Source: Coriobacteriia bacterium (GTDB lineage: Bacteria > Actinomycetota > Coriobacteriia > Anaerosomatales > PHET01). Taken from it: 42,980 bases of DNA. The notes beneath the pieces are model-generated. The model searched no databases and was not told the origin of the DNA. It worked only from the letters and a program-made list of their open reading frames with translations. Position numbers and translations under genes: made by a program. Positions 1-7,918 of the stretch are shown here, in pieces; within the stretch, counting starts at the first letter, position 1; the number at the start of each line of letters is the position of its first letter. The stretch is from NCBI GenBank assembly GCA_034370385.1, contig JAXMKZ010000042.1, forward strand, positions 1 to 42,980, in the 5' to 3' direction.

Positions 1-1
1 G

Positions 2-1363
2 ATCAACTCGGCGGTCAACGGAGTGATCAAGCCCCCGATGTGGATCGCGCTGGTGATGCTCGTCGTGCCCCTGGTGCTGGGGCGGGCATTCTGCGGCTAT
101 GTGTGTCCTATGGGGGCGGTGGTGGAGTTCGCCTCGCCCAAGCAACGCCGCATCGGACTGTCGCAGCGCGCCCGGGGCTTCTGGCGCGTGGTGCCCGTCT
201 TCGTGCTCCTGTTCTCCGCCGGCCTGCTCCTCTTCGCGAGCGGCGCGTACCTCTTCTTCGACCCGCTCTCCACGCTGACGCGTTCTGCCACGACGCTGCT
301 CTTCCCGCTGATCGATCGCGTGTTGCGTCTGGCGGGGGACATCGCGTACCTCGTGCCCCCCTTGCGCGGCGGCGTCGATGCGGCCACCACGGCGCTTGCG
401 GGTCGCATCATCTACGCGGAGCCGCGCGTCTACGGGCTGGCGCTGTTCACGCTGGGCGTGTTTGGGGGGATCCTCGCGCTGAACCTGGTGGAGCGCCGCC
501 TCTGGTGCCGCCACCTGTGCCCGCTCGGTGCGCTGCTGGGTCTGGTCGGGCGCTTCGGCGTGCGCAACCGCGCGGTCGACGCCGATGCCTGCATCGCGTG
601 CGGTGCATGCGAGCGCACGTGTCCGCTCGATGCGGTCAGGGACGAGTACCTCGCCACCGACACCTCGCGCTGTCAGCTCTGCATGGAGTGCGCGGACGTC
701 TGTCCGACAGACGCCATCAGCCTCGGCATGCGGCCCGTCAAGGCATCCAGTAAGCCCTCGCGCAGGGCGTTCCTCGCCGGTTCGGGTGCGGCCCTGCTCG
801 CAGGCTTCTTCACGTTCACGGGGCTGCCCCGACGGGTGCGCGACCCGCATCTCGTCCGGCCCCCCGGCGCGCAGCCCGAGAATTCGCTTCTCGCGCTGTG
901 CAGCCGCTGCGGGCAGTGCATGAAGGTGTGTCCCACGAACGTGTTGCAGCCGTCGCTTACGAAGGCGGGGCCGGAGGGGCTCTTCACGCCCGAGATGGAC
1001 TACCGCGTCGGCAGCTGCGACTGGGCGTGCGCTGAGTGCGGGCGGGTCTGTCCCACCGGCGCCATCGAACCGCTCGAACTTGCCGAGAAGCGCACGACCG
1101 TCATCGGCCGGGCCTACATCGACACCGCGCTCTGCATTCCGTGGGCGGACTATCGCAGTTGCCTCGTGTGTCAGGAGCTCTGCCCGGTGGCGGACAAAGC
1201 GATCGTCTTCACCGATGACGAGGTGCTCACGCCGGAGGGCGCGACGCTCGCGGTCAAGCGCCCCCATGTGATCGCCGAGCGTTGCATCGGTTGCGGGGTG
1301 TGCGAGCTCCACTGCCCGGTCCCCAGCGAAGCGGCGATACGGGTGCGCGGCATCGACGAGTGA
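2..1363 (+). CDS. NapH–NapG-like membrane polyferredoxin, 5' end cut by window
   Basis: Predicted electron-transfer protein at the cytoplasmic membrane. The frame is open from base 2 with no convincing start; a GTG lies at 23 but coding probably begins upstream. Counting from that GTG, the first half is NapH-like: hydrophobic segments, CGYVCP (24-29) and CRHLCP (about 160), then two 4Fe-4S motifs, CIACGACERTC (about 190) and CQLCMECADVC (about 217). A twin-arginine-like stretch SRRAFL (246-251) followed by a hydrophobic run sits in mid-protein. After it come NapG/MauM-like clusters: CSRCGQCMKVC (about 293), CDWACAECGRVC (about 332), CLVCQELC (about 380) and CIGCGVCELHC (about 421). The protein therefore looks like a NapH membrane half fused to a Tat-exported NapG half. 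The partner enzyme is not visible here. Family assignment is firm; the electron acceptor is unknown. Confidence 0.85.
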   Translation: MNSAVNGVIKPPMWIALVMLVVPLVLGRAFCGYVCPMGAVVEFASPKQRRIGLSQRARGFWRVVPVFVLLFSAGLLLFASGAYLFFDPLSTLTRSATTLLFPLIDRVLRLAGDIAYLVPPLRGGVDAATTALAGRIIYAEPRVYGLALFTLGVFGGILALNLVERRLWCRHLCPLGALLGLVGRFGVRNRAVDADACIACGACERTCPLDAVRDEYLATDTSRCQLCMECADVCPTDAISLGMRPVKASSKPSRRAFLAGSGAALLAGFFTFTGLPRRVRDPHLVRPPGAQPENSLLALCSRCGQCMKVCPTNVLQPSLTKAGPEGLFTPEMDYRVGSCDWACAECGRVCPTGAIEPLELAEKRTTVIGRAYIDTALCIPWADYRSCLVCQELCPVADKAIVFTDDEVLTPEGATLAVKRPHVIAERCIGCGVCELHCPVPSEAAIRVRGIDE

Positions 1364-1413
1364 GAGCCTCGGTGCCGACAGCGCCACGACCGATTTCGTG
1401 CAGATGGGAACTC

Positions 1414-1473
1414 TTATACCCTTGTCAGCAAGGGTAATGGTGCGTAATATTAACCTTACCCGTAAGGGTATAA
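1414..1473. promoter_or_regulatory. Nested inverted repeats (AAGGGTA array) upstream of the AAA+ ATPase gene
   Basis: TACCCTT (1417-1423) pairs with AAGGGTA (1430-1436) across 6 nt. TACCC (1457-1461) pairs with GGGTA (1466-1470) across 4 nt. The outermost arms TTATACCCTT (1414-1423) and AAGGGTATAA (1464-1473) are perfect 10-nt inverted copies, so the whole 60 bp is one symmetric array. It ends 26 nt before the ATG at 1500. The region is AT-rich compared with its neighbours. It could be an operator, a promoter/operator or a recombination end; inference only. Confidence 0.6.
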
Positions 1474-1499
1474 ACCCCCAATGATAGCGAGGGCGAGAG

Positions 1500-2828
1500 A
1501 TGGACCAAGGGCTGGAACTGCTGCTTCAAGCACAAGGCTCGATGCCGCTTCCAGAGCTCACTGCTCGCGATGTCTACGTGCCAGAGTTGCCCAACATGGC
1601 CACGGCGTTCGTTGGAATGAGACGCGTCGGCAAGAGTTATCTGATGGCCCAGGAGATTGGCCGACTTCTTGATGCCGGCGTACCTCGCACGTCGATCCTG
1701 TGGTTGAACCTCGAGGATGACCGTCTTGGAGCGGTTACCACAGGCATCCTCAATGATGCTCTGGAATGGTTGTTTCGAACCGGGCCACGCCGTTACGAGC
1801 AGACTGCTCACCTGTTTCTCGATGAGGTACAGGCGGTCCCTGAGTGGGAGCGTTTCGTATTGCGTGTCATCAACACGGAGAACATCCGAGTACGCCTTAC
1901 GGGCTCTTCGGCCAAGCTTCTCAGCACAGAGGTGGCGACCGAGTTGCGTGGCCGAAGCACCGCCGTCGAGGTGTTGCCGTTCAGCTTCCGCGAGTATCTG
2001 CGCCATCGGGGTCTCGAACCGGAGACGGCGGTGCTGCCGGGGGCGGCTCAACGGTCGGCACTCGAGCGCGCTCTGGAGCTCTACCTCGTTGAGGGGGGCT
2101 TCCCGGCAGTTCAGGATATGTCGGGTATCGACCGCCGGCGGACCCTGCAGGACTACGTTGATCTGGTGGTCTACCGGGATGTCGCCAATCGCTGGGGGGC
2201 TACGAACCGTGTGGCATTGGCGTGGATGGTTTCTCACCTGCTGAGCAACTTCGCGCGCGATTTCAGTGTGAACAGGATGCTCAACGACTTGAAGTCGCAG
2301 GGAGTGAAAGTGGGGGAAGACACCCTGCGCGCGTACTTGGGACACCTGATCGATGCACGGCTCGTCCACGCTGTCGGCATCAGAAGGGCGTCCTACCGGG
2401 CGCGACAGGTGAACCCTCGCAAGATCTACGCGGTGGATCCCGGGCTCGCCGCCGCCACAGCTCACCCGTCGGCGGAGGACACAGGCTACCTGCTCGAAAA
2501 CGCGGTCTACCTCGACCTTCGTCGACGGTACTCGCGTCTGCACGAGGAGGCGGTCAGCTACTACTCGGATTCCGACGGCAGTGCCGATTTCGTTGTGGAC
2601 ACGGATGCGTCGGAACCGCTGATCGTGCAAGTGTGTGCCTCGCTGTCCGATGCACGGACGCGTGCGCGTGAGCTGCGGGGTGCCGAGGCCGCCATGCGGG
2701 GGACGGGCGCCGCCTTCGCGACGGTGGTGACGCTCACCGAGTCGGGAGAGTACGAAACGCCCGCCGGTCCGGTGCGCGTCATCCCCGCGTGGCGCTGGCT
2801 GCTCAGAGAGACGCTGGACGCACGGTAA
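1500..2828 (+). CDS. AAA+ ATPase with DUF4143 domain
   Basis: Orphan ATPase of the AAA_14/DUF4143 family, 442 aa, the usual family length. Walker A is GMRRVGKS (39-46) and Walker B is LFLDEVQ (about 105). A sensor-like LTGSSAKLLS and the family motif PFSFREYLR follow, then the DUF4143 region, which ends in a PD-(D/E)XK-like fold core (ADFVV ... LIVQVC). In this family the QVC stretch normally replaces a canonical nuclease E-x-K, so nuclease activity is doubtful. The cellular role of these proteins is unknown; they often behave as mobile, solitary genes. No operon partner is seen: the gene converges on the downstream kinase with a 12-nt gap and has its own palindromic leader. Confidence 0.9.
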   Translation: MDQGLELLLQAQGSMPLPELTARDVYVPELPNMATAFVGMRRVGKSYLMAQEIGRLLDAGVPRTSILWLNLEDDRLGAVTTGILNDALEWLFRTGPRRYEQTAHLFLDEVQAVPEWERFVLRVINTENIRVRLTGSSAKLLSTEVATELRGRSTAVEVLPFSFREYLRHRGLEPETAVLPGAAQRSALERALELYLVEGGFPAVQDMSGIDRRRTLQDYVDLVVYRDVANRWGATNRVALAWMVSHLLSNFARDFSVNRMLNDLKSQGVKVGEDTLRAYLGHLIDARLVHAVGIRRASYRARQVNPRKIYAVDPGLAAATAHPSAEDTGYLLENAVYLDLRRRYSRLHEEAVSYYSDSDGSADFVVDTDASEPLIVQVCASLSDARTRARELRGAEAAMRGTGAAFATVVTLTESGEYETPAGPVRVIPAWRWLLRETLDAR

Positions 2829-2840
2829 CCGCGCCCGCCT

Positions 2841-4823
2841 CTACCGCCCGAACGCGTCCACGATCGCGTCGGCGTCGTAGTCCGCGGCGAAGCCGTGCAG
2901 CTGCTCCGCGAGCCGGGAATCGAACTCGCGCACCTCGTCGACTAGGGCGGCCACCTTGTCGAAGTCGCCCATGACAGCGGCTCGCTTCACGCGCGCGATG
3001 AGGTGCTGCGGCGCCGCGGCTGGCTCGCCCGCGACCGCTTCGCGTGCCGGGGCTGTGGCGGCGGGCGTCGGCTCGAGCAGCTCTCCGAGCGCGTCGGCGA
3101 GTTCGGTCTCCGTGCACGGCTTGCTCAGGAAGTCATTCGCTCCGGCGTCGAGCAGCTCGCCGCGCGTCTCGACGAACGCGTTCGCGGTGAGCGCGACGAT
3201 CGGCGTTTCAGGCGCGACGTCGCCGGTGCGAATCTCGCGGATGACCTCAAGTCCGCCCATGATCGGCATGCGCATATCCAGCAACACGAGGTCGGGCGGC
3301 GCCGCGTGGAACCGCTCCAGCGCCTCGCGGCCGTCAGATGCGGTCTCGACTTCGTAGCCGAGGTTCGTGAGCATCTCGCTCAGGAGCGTGCGCATCTCGG
3401 CGAAGTCGTCGGCGACGAGGACACGCAGGCCGCCGTCGGGTGCGCGCCTGATGCGCTCAGGAGCCGATGGTGTCTCCGCTGCGTCGGCTTCGCCCTCTTC
3501 CACACACACCGTGAACTCGAAGCGGCTGCCGACCCCGCGGGAACTCGTCGCGGTCAGCTCGCCACCCAGCAGCCGTACGTACTGCTGAGAGATGGCCAGC
3601 CCCAAGCCCGTCCCGGTTCCCATGGTCCGGCCGCTCTCGGTCTGGCTGAACGGCTCGAACATGAGCTCGATCTCGGACTCGTCCACGCCGACCCCGGTGT
3701 CCGTGACGATGAACGTCAGCGCGGTATCCTCGCCGCTCCGCTCCGCGGTCGCCTCAAGGGTCACCGATCCAGTCTGGGTGAACTTCACCGCGTTGCCCAG
3801 CAGGTTCACCAGCACCTGGCGGAGCTTCGCCTTGTCGGTCGTGACGAAGCGAGGCAGGTCGGCAGTCAGCTCCACGCGCAGGTCGATGCCCGCACTGTGC
3901 GCACGGTCGCGGAAGATCGCGTCAAGGTCGGCGAGCATGACCGCGAGGTCGAACGTCGAAGCTCTGAGCGTCGAGCGTCCCGACTCGATCTTAGCCATCT
4001 CAAGGACGTCGTTGATGAGGGCGAGCAGGTACTCGCCGTTTCGATCGATGATCGCCAACCGCTCGCGCTGCTGCTGTGTGATGCCCGGCTCCCGGGCCAT
4101 GAGCTGGGCGAATCCCAGGATCGCGTTCATCGGCGTGCGGATCTCGTGGCTGATAAGTGACAGGAAGGCGCTCTTGGCCTGCGTGGCCTGGCGCAGCAAG
4201 TCGTTGGCGCCCGAGAGCTCGTCGTTCACGTGGCGCAGTGACTCCATCAACTCGAGAGAGTCGACGCGCGCGAGCATCATGTCCACGAGGCGGTGCAACA
4301 GCAGACTCTGGGACGCGAGGTGGTCGTCGCTGCTGTCATCGGCGAAGACGAACAGGAAGGAGGTGGCATCGCGCCGGCGCACCGGCATGCCGAGAATCGA
4401 TGTCGGACGGAAGCGGGAGCCTGGCAGCTCGACGATGAGATCGGCACAGTCGGGGCCGTTCAGGTAGACGGACTCGCGCGTCTCGATGAGCAGAGACTGG
4501 CAGAACAGCGGGACGGACTGAGGCTCGACACGCCGGCTGCTGTGCGCCGAGTGTACGGCGAGAGGATTGGCGCCGGAGGGCCCGAGCGCGTAGCACGCGC
4601 ACAGCGGGATCGCCTTCAGCAGCGAGATGCGCTCGAGGCCATGCTCGAGCACCGCCTGCACCGATTCGGCCGCTGACAGGCCCTCGCCGATGAGTCCCAG
4701 CAGGAGCATGTCCTCGGATCGCTCGGTGAGCAGGTCGTTCTCGGCCTCGAGGATGCGCACCCGTTCGCTGAGGGCCTCGGCGAGTGCGCGCAGCTCAGCG
4801 GTGTCGTCAGGCAGGGTGCTCAC
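2841..4823 (-). CDS. Hybrid sensor histidine kinase with receiver domain
   Basis: Cytosolic hybrid kinase of 660 aa without transmembrane segments. A short coiled coil (about 10-40) leads into a GAF-like sensor region (about 45-190) and a second coiled helix. HisKA follows with the phospho-acceptor motif SHEIRTPMNAIL (His near 225), then HATPase_c with N box (NLLGNAVKFT), G1 (DTGVGVD) and G2 (GTGLGLAIS). The receiver domain (about 455-575) has LVADDF acid residues and the phospho-accepting Asp in LLDMRMP (near 514). A helical C-terminal tail of about 60 aa resembles tails found after REC domains but shows no clear HPt histidine. The GTG start at 4823 lies inside the end of the upstream hydrolase gene (17-nt overlap), implying translational coupling. 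The signal and the output partner are unknown; the HD-GYP regulator across the divergent gap is a candidate. Confidence 0.9.
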   Translation of the reverse strand: MSTLPDDTAELRALAEALSERVRILEAENDLLTERSEDMLLLGLIGEGLSAAESVQAVLEHGLERISLLKAIPLCACYALGPSGANPLAVHSAHSSRRVEPQSVPLFCQSLLIETRESVYLNGPDCADLIVELPGSRFRPTSILGMPVRRRDATSFLFVFADDSSDDHLASQSLLLHRLVDMMLARVDSLELMESLRHVNDELSGANDLLRQATQAKSAFLSLISHEIRTPMNAILGFAQLMAREPGITQQQRERLAIIDRNGEYLLALINDVLEMAKIESGRSTLRASTFDLAVMLADLDAIFRDRAHSAGIDLRVELTADLPRFVTTDKAKLRQVLVNLLGNAVKFTQTGSVTLEATAERSGEDTALTFIVTDTGVGVDESEIELMFEPFSQTESGRTMGTGTGLGLAISQQYVRLLGGELTATSSRGVGSRFEFTVCVEEGEADAAETPSAPERIRRAPDGGLRVLVADDFAEMRTLLSEMLTNLGYEVETASDGREALERFHAAPPDLVLLDMRMPIMGGLEVIREIRTGDVAPETPIVALTANAFVETRGELLDAGANDFLSKPCTETELADALGELLEPTPAATAPAREAVAGEPAAAPQHLIARVKRAAVMGDFDKVAALVDEVREFDSRLAEQLHGFAADYDADAIVDAFGR

Positions 4824-5631
4824 GGCAGAACCCCGCGATCAGGCCGGACAGGATCTCCGGTTCGTCGATCTGCACGAAATGCGACGCGGTGGGGATGTGC
4901 TCGAGCCGGCTACCGGGGATGTTGGCGTGCAGCTTCTCCGAGATCTCGGCGCTCAGAAACGGGTCGGCGTCACCCCGGATGATGAGAACGGGCATCGGCA
5001 GCGCGTGGATGTCGTCGGCGATGTCGGTGAGGTTGTGGTTGTCGAGGCAACGGGCGAAGTGCATGAACGCCTGCCGCCCCTCCGTCGTGGACAGCGGCCG
5101 TTGGAACTTGGCCATGAGCGCATCGTCGACGCGTTCGGTGTGGTAGACCCCTCGCTTGATGACCAGGCGGAAGGTGCCCATGTCGAACGTCGCCATGAGC
5201 AGCTGGCGGATGATCGGCGTGCGCAACGCGGTGATCGGCTGCACCGGCCAGAAGTCGTAGGCGACGCTGTTGGCGACGGTGAGGTCCAGCAGCATCTCCG
5301 GATGCCGCACGGCGAAGATCTGAGCGACGCCCCCGCCCAGGTCGTGCCCCACGAGGTGGAAGCGCTCGACTCCGAGCGCGGTCACGAACTCGTAGAGCCG
5401 ATCCGCGTGGTCCTGGATGGCGTACGAGACATCGAGAGGCATGTCCGAGTCGCCGCACCCGAGCAGATCGACGGCGATGACGTCGAACTCCTCCTCCAGC
5501 GGCTCCGCAACGCCCTCCCACAGAAACGAGTAGGTCGTGATGCCGTGTACCAGCACGACGGTCTCTCCGGAACCGCTGCGGTGATACGCCAGACGGTGGT
5601 TGCCGACTTCAGCGTAGGACAGCGGGCTCAT
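4807..5631 (-). CDS. Alpha/beta hydrolase with Asp nucleophile (haloalkane dehalogenase/epoxide hydrolase-like)
   Basis: Soluble alpha/beta-fold hydrolase, 274 aa. The oxyanion motif HG (29-30) is followed by a Trp in SFLW. The nucleophile elbow is GHDLGG with Asp97 rather than Ser, typical of haloalkane dehalogenases and epoxide hydrolases. The likely acid is Asp223 in GDADPF and the base His251 in ASHFVQ. A cap region lies between about 125 and 200. The ATG at 5631 follows a GGGGG ribosome-binding site at 4-nt spacing. It heads a two-gene unit with the overlapping hybrid kinase. The substrate cannot be told from sequence; a signalling role like that of RsbQ-type hydrolases beside sensor proteins is possible, though those use Ser. 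Confidence 0.85.
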   Translation of the reverse strand: MSPLSYAEVGNHRLAYHRSGSGETVVLVHGITTYSFLWEGVAEPLEEEFDVIAVDLLGCGDSDMPLDVSYAIQDHADRLYEFVTALGVERFHLVGHDLGGGVAQIFAVRHPEMLLDLTVANSVAYDFWPVQPITALRTPIIRQLLMATFDMGTFRLVIKRGVYHTERVDDALMAKFQRPLSTTEGRQAFMHFARCLDNHNLTDIADDIHALPMPVLIIRGDADPFLSAEISEKLHANIPGSRLEHIPTASHFVQIDEPEILSGLIAGFCREHPA

Positions 5632-5771
5632 TGATCCCCCTCACCGGCGTGAATGGCGGCGGACACGGCCCCATCGGAACGCCGTCCCCCCGGCCGCCCC
5701 GCGCATCCAACGTGCAGCAGGGGTATTGTGACACTGTGTAACCGAAGGTCGCAATCGACATCGGAGCCGCA

Positions 5772-6857
5772 ATGCCTTTGACCTTTGATGGCGAGGAGCC
5801 GGACCTGCTGCTGGTTGACGATGTGCCCGCCAACGTGCGGATACTCGCCGACATGCTCAAGACGGAGGGTTACCGCACGCGGTCGGCCTTGTCTGGCGAA
5901 GCCGCGCTGAAGGCCGCGGAGCTCAAGGTCCCCGATCTGGTGCTGCTCGACATAATGATGCCCGGCATGAACGGCATCGAGGTGTGCCGGCGCATGAAGG
6001 CGAACCGAGCGTTTGCGCAGACACCCGTGATCTTCCTGTCCGCACTCGACGGCACCGACCACAAGGTCGATGCGTTCGCAGCAGGCGGCGTCGACTACAT
6101 CACGAAGCCATTCCAGGTCGACGAGGTCCTCGCACGCGTGCGCACCCACCTGCGTCTACGGCAGCTGCAGACAGAGGTCGAGGAGTACACGCACCGACTC
6201 GAGGACATCGTGATGGAGCAGGTGCGCGAGATCGCCAACGCGCAGATGGCAACGATTCTGGCGCTCGCCCGGCTCGCTGAATCGCGCGACGACGAGACCG
6301 GCACCCACCTCGAGCGCGTGCAGGCGTTCTGTCGGCTGCTGGGCGAAGGCTACCGCAGGCGCAACGAGGAGCCCGGGGTGACGCGCAGCTTCGTCGACAG
6401 CCTCGTTGAGGCGAGCACGCTGCACGACATCGGCAAGGTCGCCATCAGCGACGACATCCTGCTCAAGCCGGGCAAGCTGAACGTGCTCGAGTTCGAGGTC
6501 ATGAAGGAGCACACCACGGTCGGAGCCCGCACACTCGAGGCGGTGCGCGATCGCTACCCGGGTAACCGATTCATCGAGGTCGGCATCGAGATCACGCGGT
6601 CGCACCACGAACGCTGGGATGGCACCGGCTACCCCGACGGGCTTGGGGCCGACGCGATTCCGCTCAGTGCGCGCATCATGGCGATTGCGGATGTCTATGA
6701 CGCGCTGCGATCCAAACGTGTCTACAAGGACGCGTTCGCCCACGACGACAGCGCGCGCATCATCCTCGACGGCGCCGGCACCCACTTCGATCCTGCACTC
6801 GTCGAGGTGTTCGCTTCGACCGCCGACCAGTTCGCGGAGATCTCTGCGTGCTGGTGA
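5772..6857 (+). CDS. Response regulator with HD-GYP domain (c-di-GMP phosphodiesterase)
   Basis: 361 aa. The N-terminal receiver (about 10-130) has the acidic pair in LLVDDV, the phospho-accepting Asp near 59 in LLDIMMPGMNG and the conserved Lys in YITKPF. A coiled linker (about 135-165) joins it to an HD-GYP domain with HD in TLHDIGK (His218), a second histidine pair (HH, 278-279) in SHHERWDGTGYP and the intact GYP. Family knowledge predicts hydrolysis of cyclic di-GMP under phosphorylation control. A GGAG site precedes the ATG. It is divergent from the hydrolase/hybrid-kinase pair, which is the obvious candidate phosphodonor (inference). A GGDEF cyclase lies at 40.4 kb in the same window. 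Confidence 0.93.
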   Translation: MPLTFDGEEPDLLLVDDVPANVRILADMLKTEGYRTRSALSGEAALKAAELKVPDLVLLDIMMPGMNGIEVCRRMKANRAFAQTPVIFLSALDGTDHKVDAFAAGGVDYITKPFQVDEVLARVRTHLRLRQLQTEVEEYTHRLEDIVMEQVREIANAQMATILALARLAESRDDETGTHLERVQAFCRLLGEGYRRRNEEPGVTRSFVDSLVEASTLHDIGKVAISDDILLKPGKLNVLEFEVMKEHTTVGARTLEAVRDRYPGNRFIEVGIEITRSHHERWDGTGYPDGLGADAIPLSARIMAIADVYDALRSKRVYKDAFAHDDSARIILDGAGTHFDPALVEVFASTADQFAEISACW

Positions 6858-7033
6858 ACGAGGGGCCGACGGTACTCGTTGACCCCTGTAGGCAGGAACC
6901 GGCGTGTGTCCGGCGTAGGTAGACGAACCGGCAACGACCGACTAGTGCCCGCGGCTGGCTCGCCGGGCTCCGGCCGCTTCATCCCGCGCAGAGTGGACAG
7001 GAACGCACCGGCCCTGAGAAACGAGGCTCTCGC

Positions 7034-7915
7034 GTGCTCAGTTTCGCGGATATCGCCTTGGGAACGGCCAGCGGTGTTCCACGTTGTATGCGCTGTCATC
7101 GACCGATCGACGAGCACTTTCGCGACCCCTCCGGTGTAGCGACCGAAATCCGTGAGGTCTGCCAAGGATGGCCCGGTGGGTCCGGTCCCAACATCTATCT
7201 GGTCGGTGCTGAACCCTTGCGTCATCCCGCGCTATTCGAGCTGCTGCACGCGGCGGTCGAGAGCGGTGCGGCCCGAATCGGCCTCGAAACAGACGCTCAC
7301 GCCCTGGCCTCCCGCGAGATTTCCTCCAGAGCGCTCCGTTCCGGTGTTCGGCAGCTGACAGTCTCCGTGCTTGGACCGAACGCCGAGCGCCATGATGCGC
7401 TGTCGGGACGTCATGGCTCTTACGACCAGACAGTCGAGGGCGTGAGGACCTTCCTTGATGAGGCGCGGGAGGGCGGGGTGCGGGTTCACCTCACGTTTCG
7501 CGTACCGGTCTGTCGCCATAATCTCCGCGAAGCACCCGCGATCGTCACCGCTGCATGCGGATTCGGCGCGCACGCGGTGATTCTCGACGTGGATGACACC
7601 GATCTCGATCTGAATCAGGCGAGCCCATGGCTCGAGGCGGCGTGCGACACAGGGGTCGTCAACACGACATGGGTTGAGGTGCGAGGGGTGCCGTACGGAT
7701 TCGCACGGGGGTGGGAACTGCACCTTGCCTCCGTGTATCGCCTGGTAAGCGGGGACAAGGCTGAGGCGTGCGGCGACTGCGCACTTGGCAGTGTGTGCGG
7801 CGGAGCTGTGTCCGGAGCGTCTGCCACCGTGCTGGCGAGTCTCGCACCGCCACCCAACGCGACTCAGGTCGCGGAGCGGGTCTCCCACGGTTTTGGGTCC
7901 CCGAGGTCAGGGTGA
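7034..7915 (+). CDS. Radical SAM-like protein with degenerate cluster motif
   Basis: 293 aa. The fold resembles radical SAM/SPASM proteins: a YLVGAEPLRHP stretch (compare GGEP), then HDALSGRHGSYDQTVEG typical of the fourth strand region, and a C-terminal Cys cluster CGDCALGSVC. The expected CxxxCxxC is only CMRC at Cys18 and Cys21; the position of the first Cys is Gly14. Either the 4Fe-4S cluster is lost or incomplete, or the protein is a binding partner rather than a catalyst. The GTG at 7034 has a weak upstream GAGG. The stop is 3 nt before the next gene, so both are probably co-translated. Function unknown. Confidence 0.7.
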   Translation: MLSFADIALGTASGVPRCMRCHRPIDEHFRDPSGVATEIREVCQGWPGGSGPNIYLVGAEPLRHPALFELLHAAVESGAARIGLETDAHALASREISSRALRSGVRQLTVSVLGPNAERHDALSGRHGSYDQTVEGVRTFLDEAREGGVRVHLTFRVPVCRHNLREAPAIVTAACGFGAHAVILDVDDTDLDLNQASPWLEAACDTGVVNTTWVEVRGVPYGFARGWELHLASVYRLVSGDKAEACGDCALGSVCGGAVSGASATVLASLAPPPNATQVAERVSHGFGSPRSG

Positions 7916-7918
7916 CCG

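Noticed and set aside
1425-2630. 401-aa minus-strand ORF
   Set aside because: It lies antisense to the AAA+ ATPase gene, which has clear Walker motifs; the minus translation shows no family features.
3003-4160. 385-aa plus-strand ORF
   Set aside because: Antisense to the hybrid histidine kinase; no motifs.
6858-7033. Riboswitch before the radical SAM pair
   Set aside because: Only short hairpins (CCTG-TAGG-CAGG and CCGG repeats) are seen; nothing matches cobalamin, SAM or c-di-GMP riboswitch cores.
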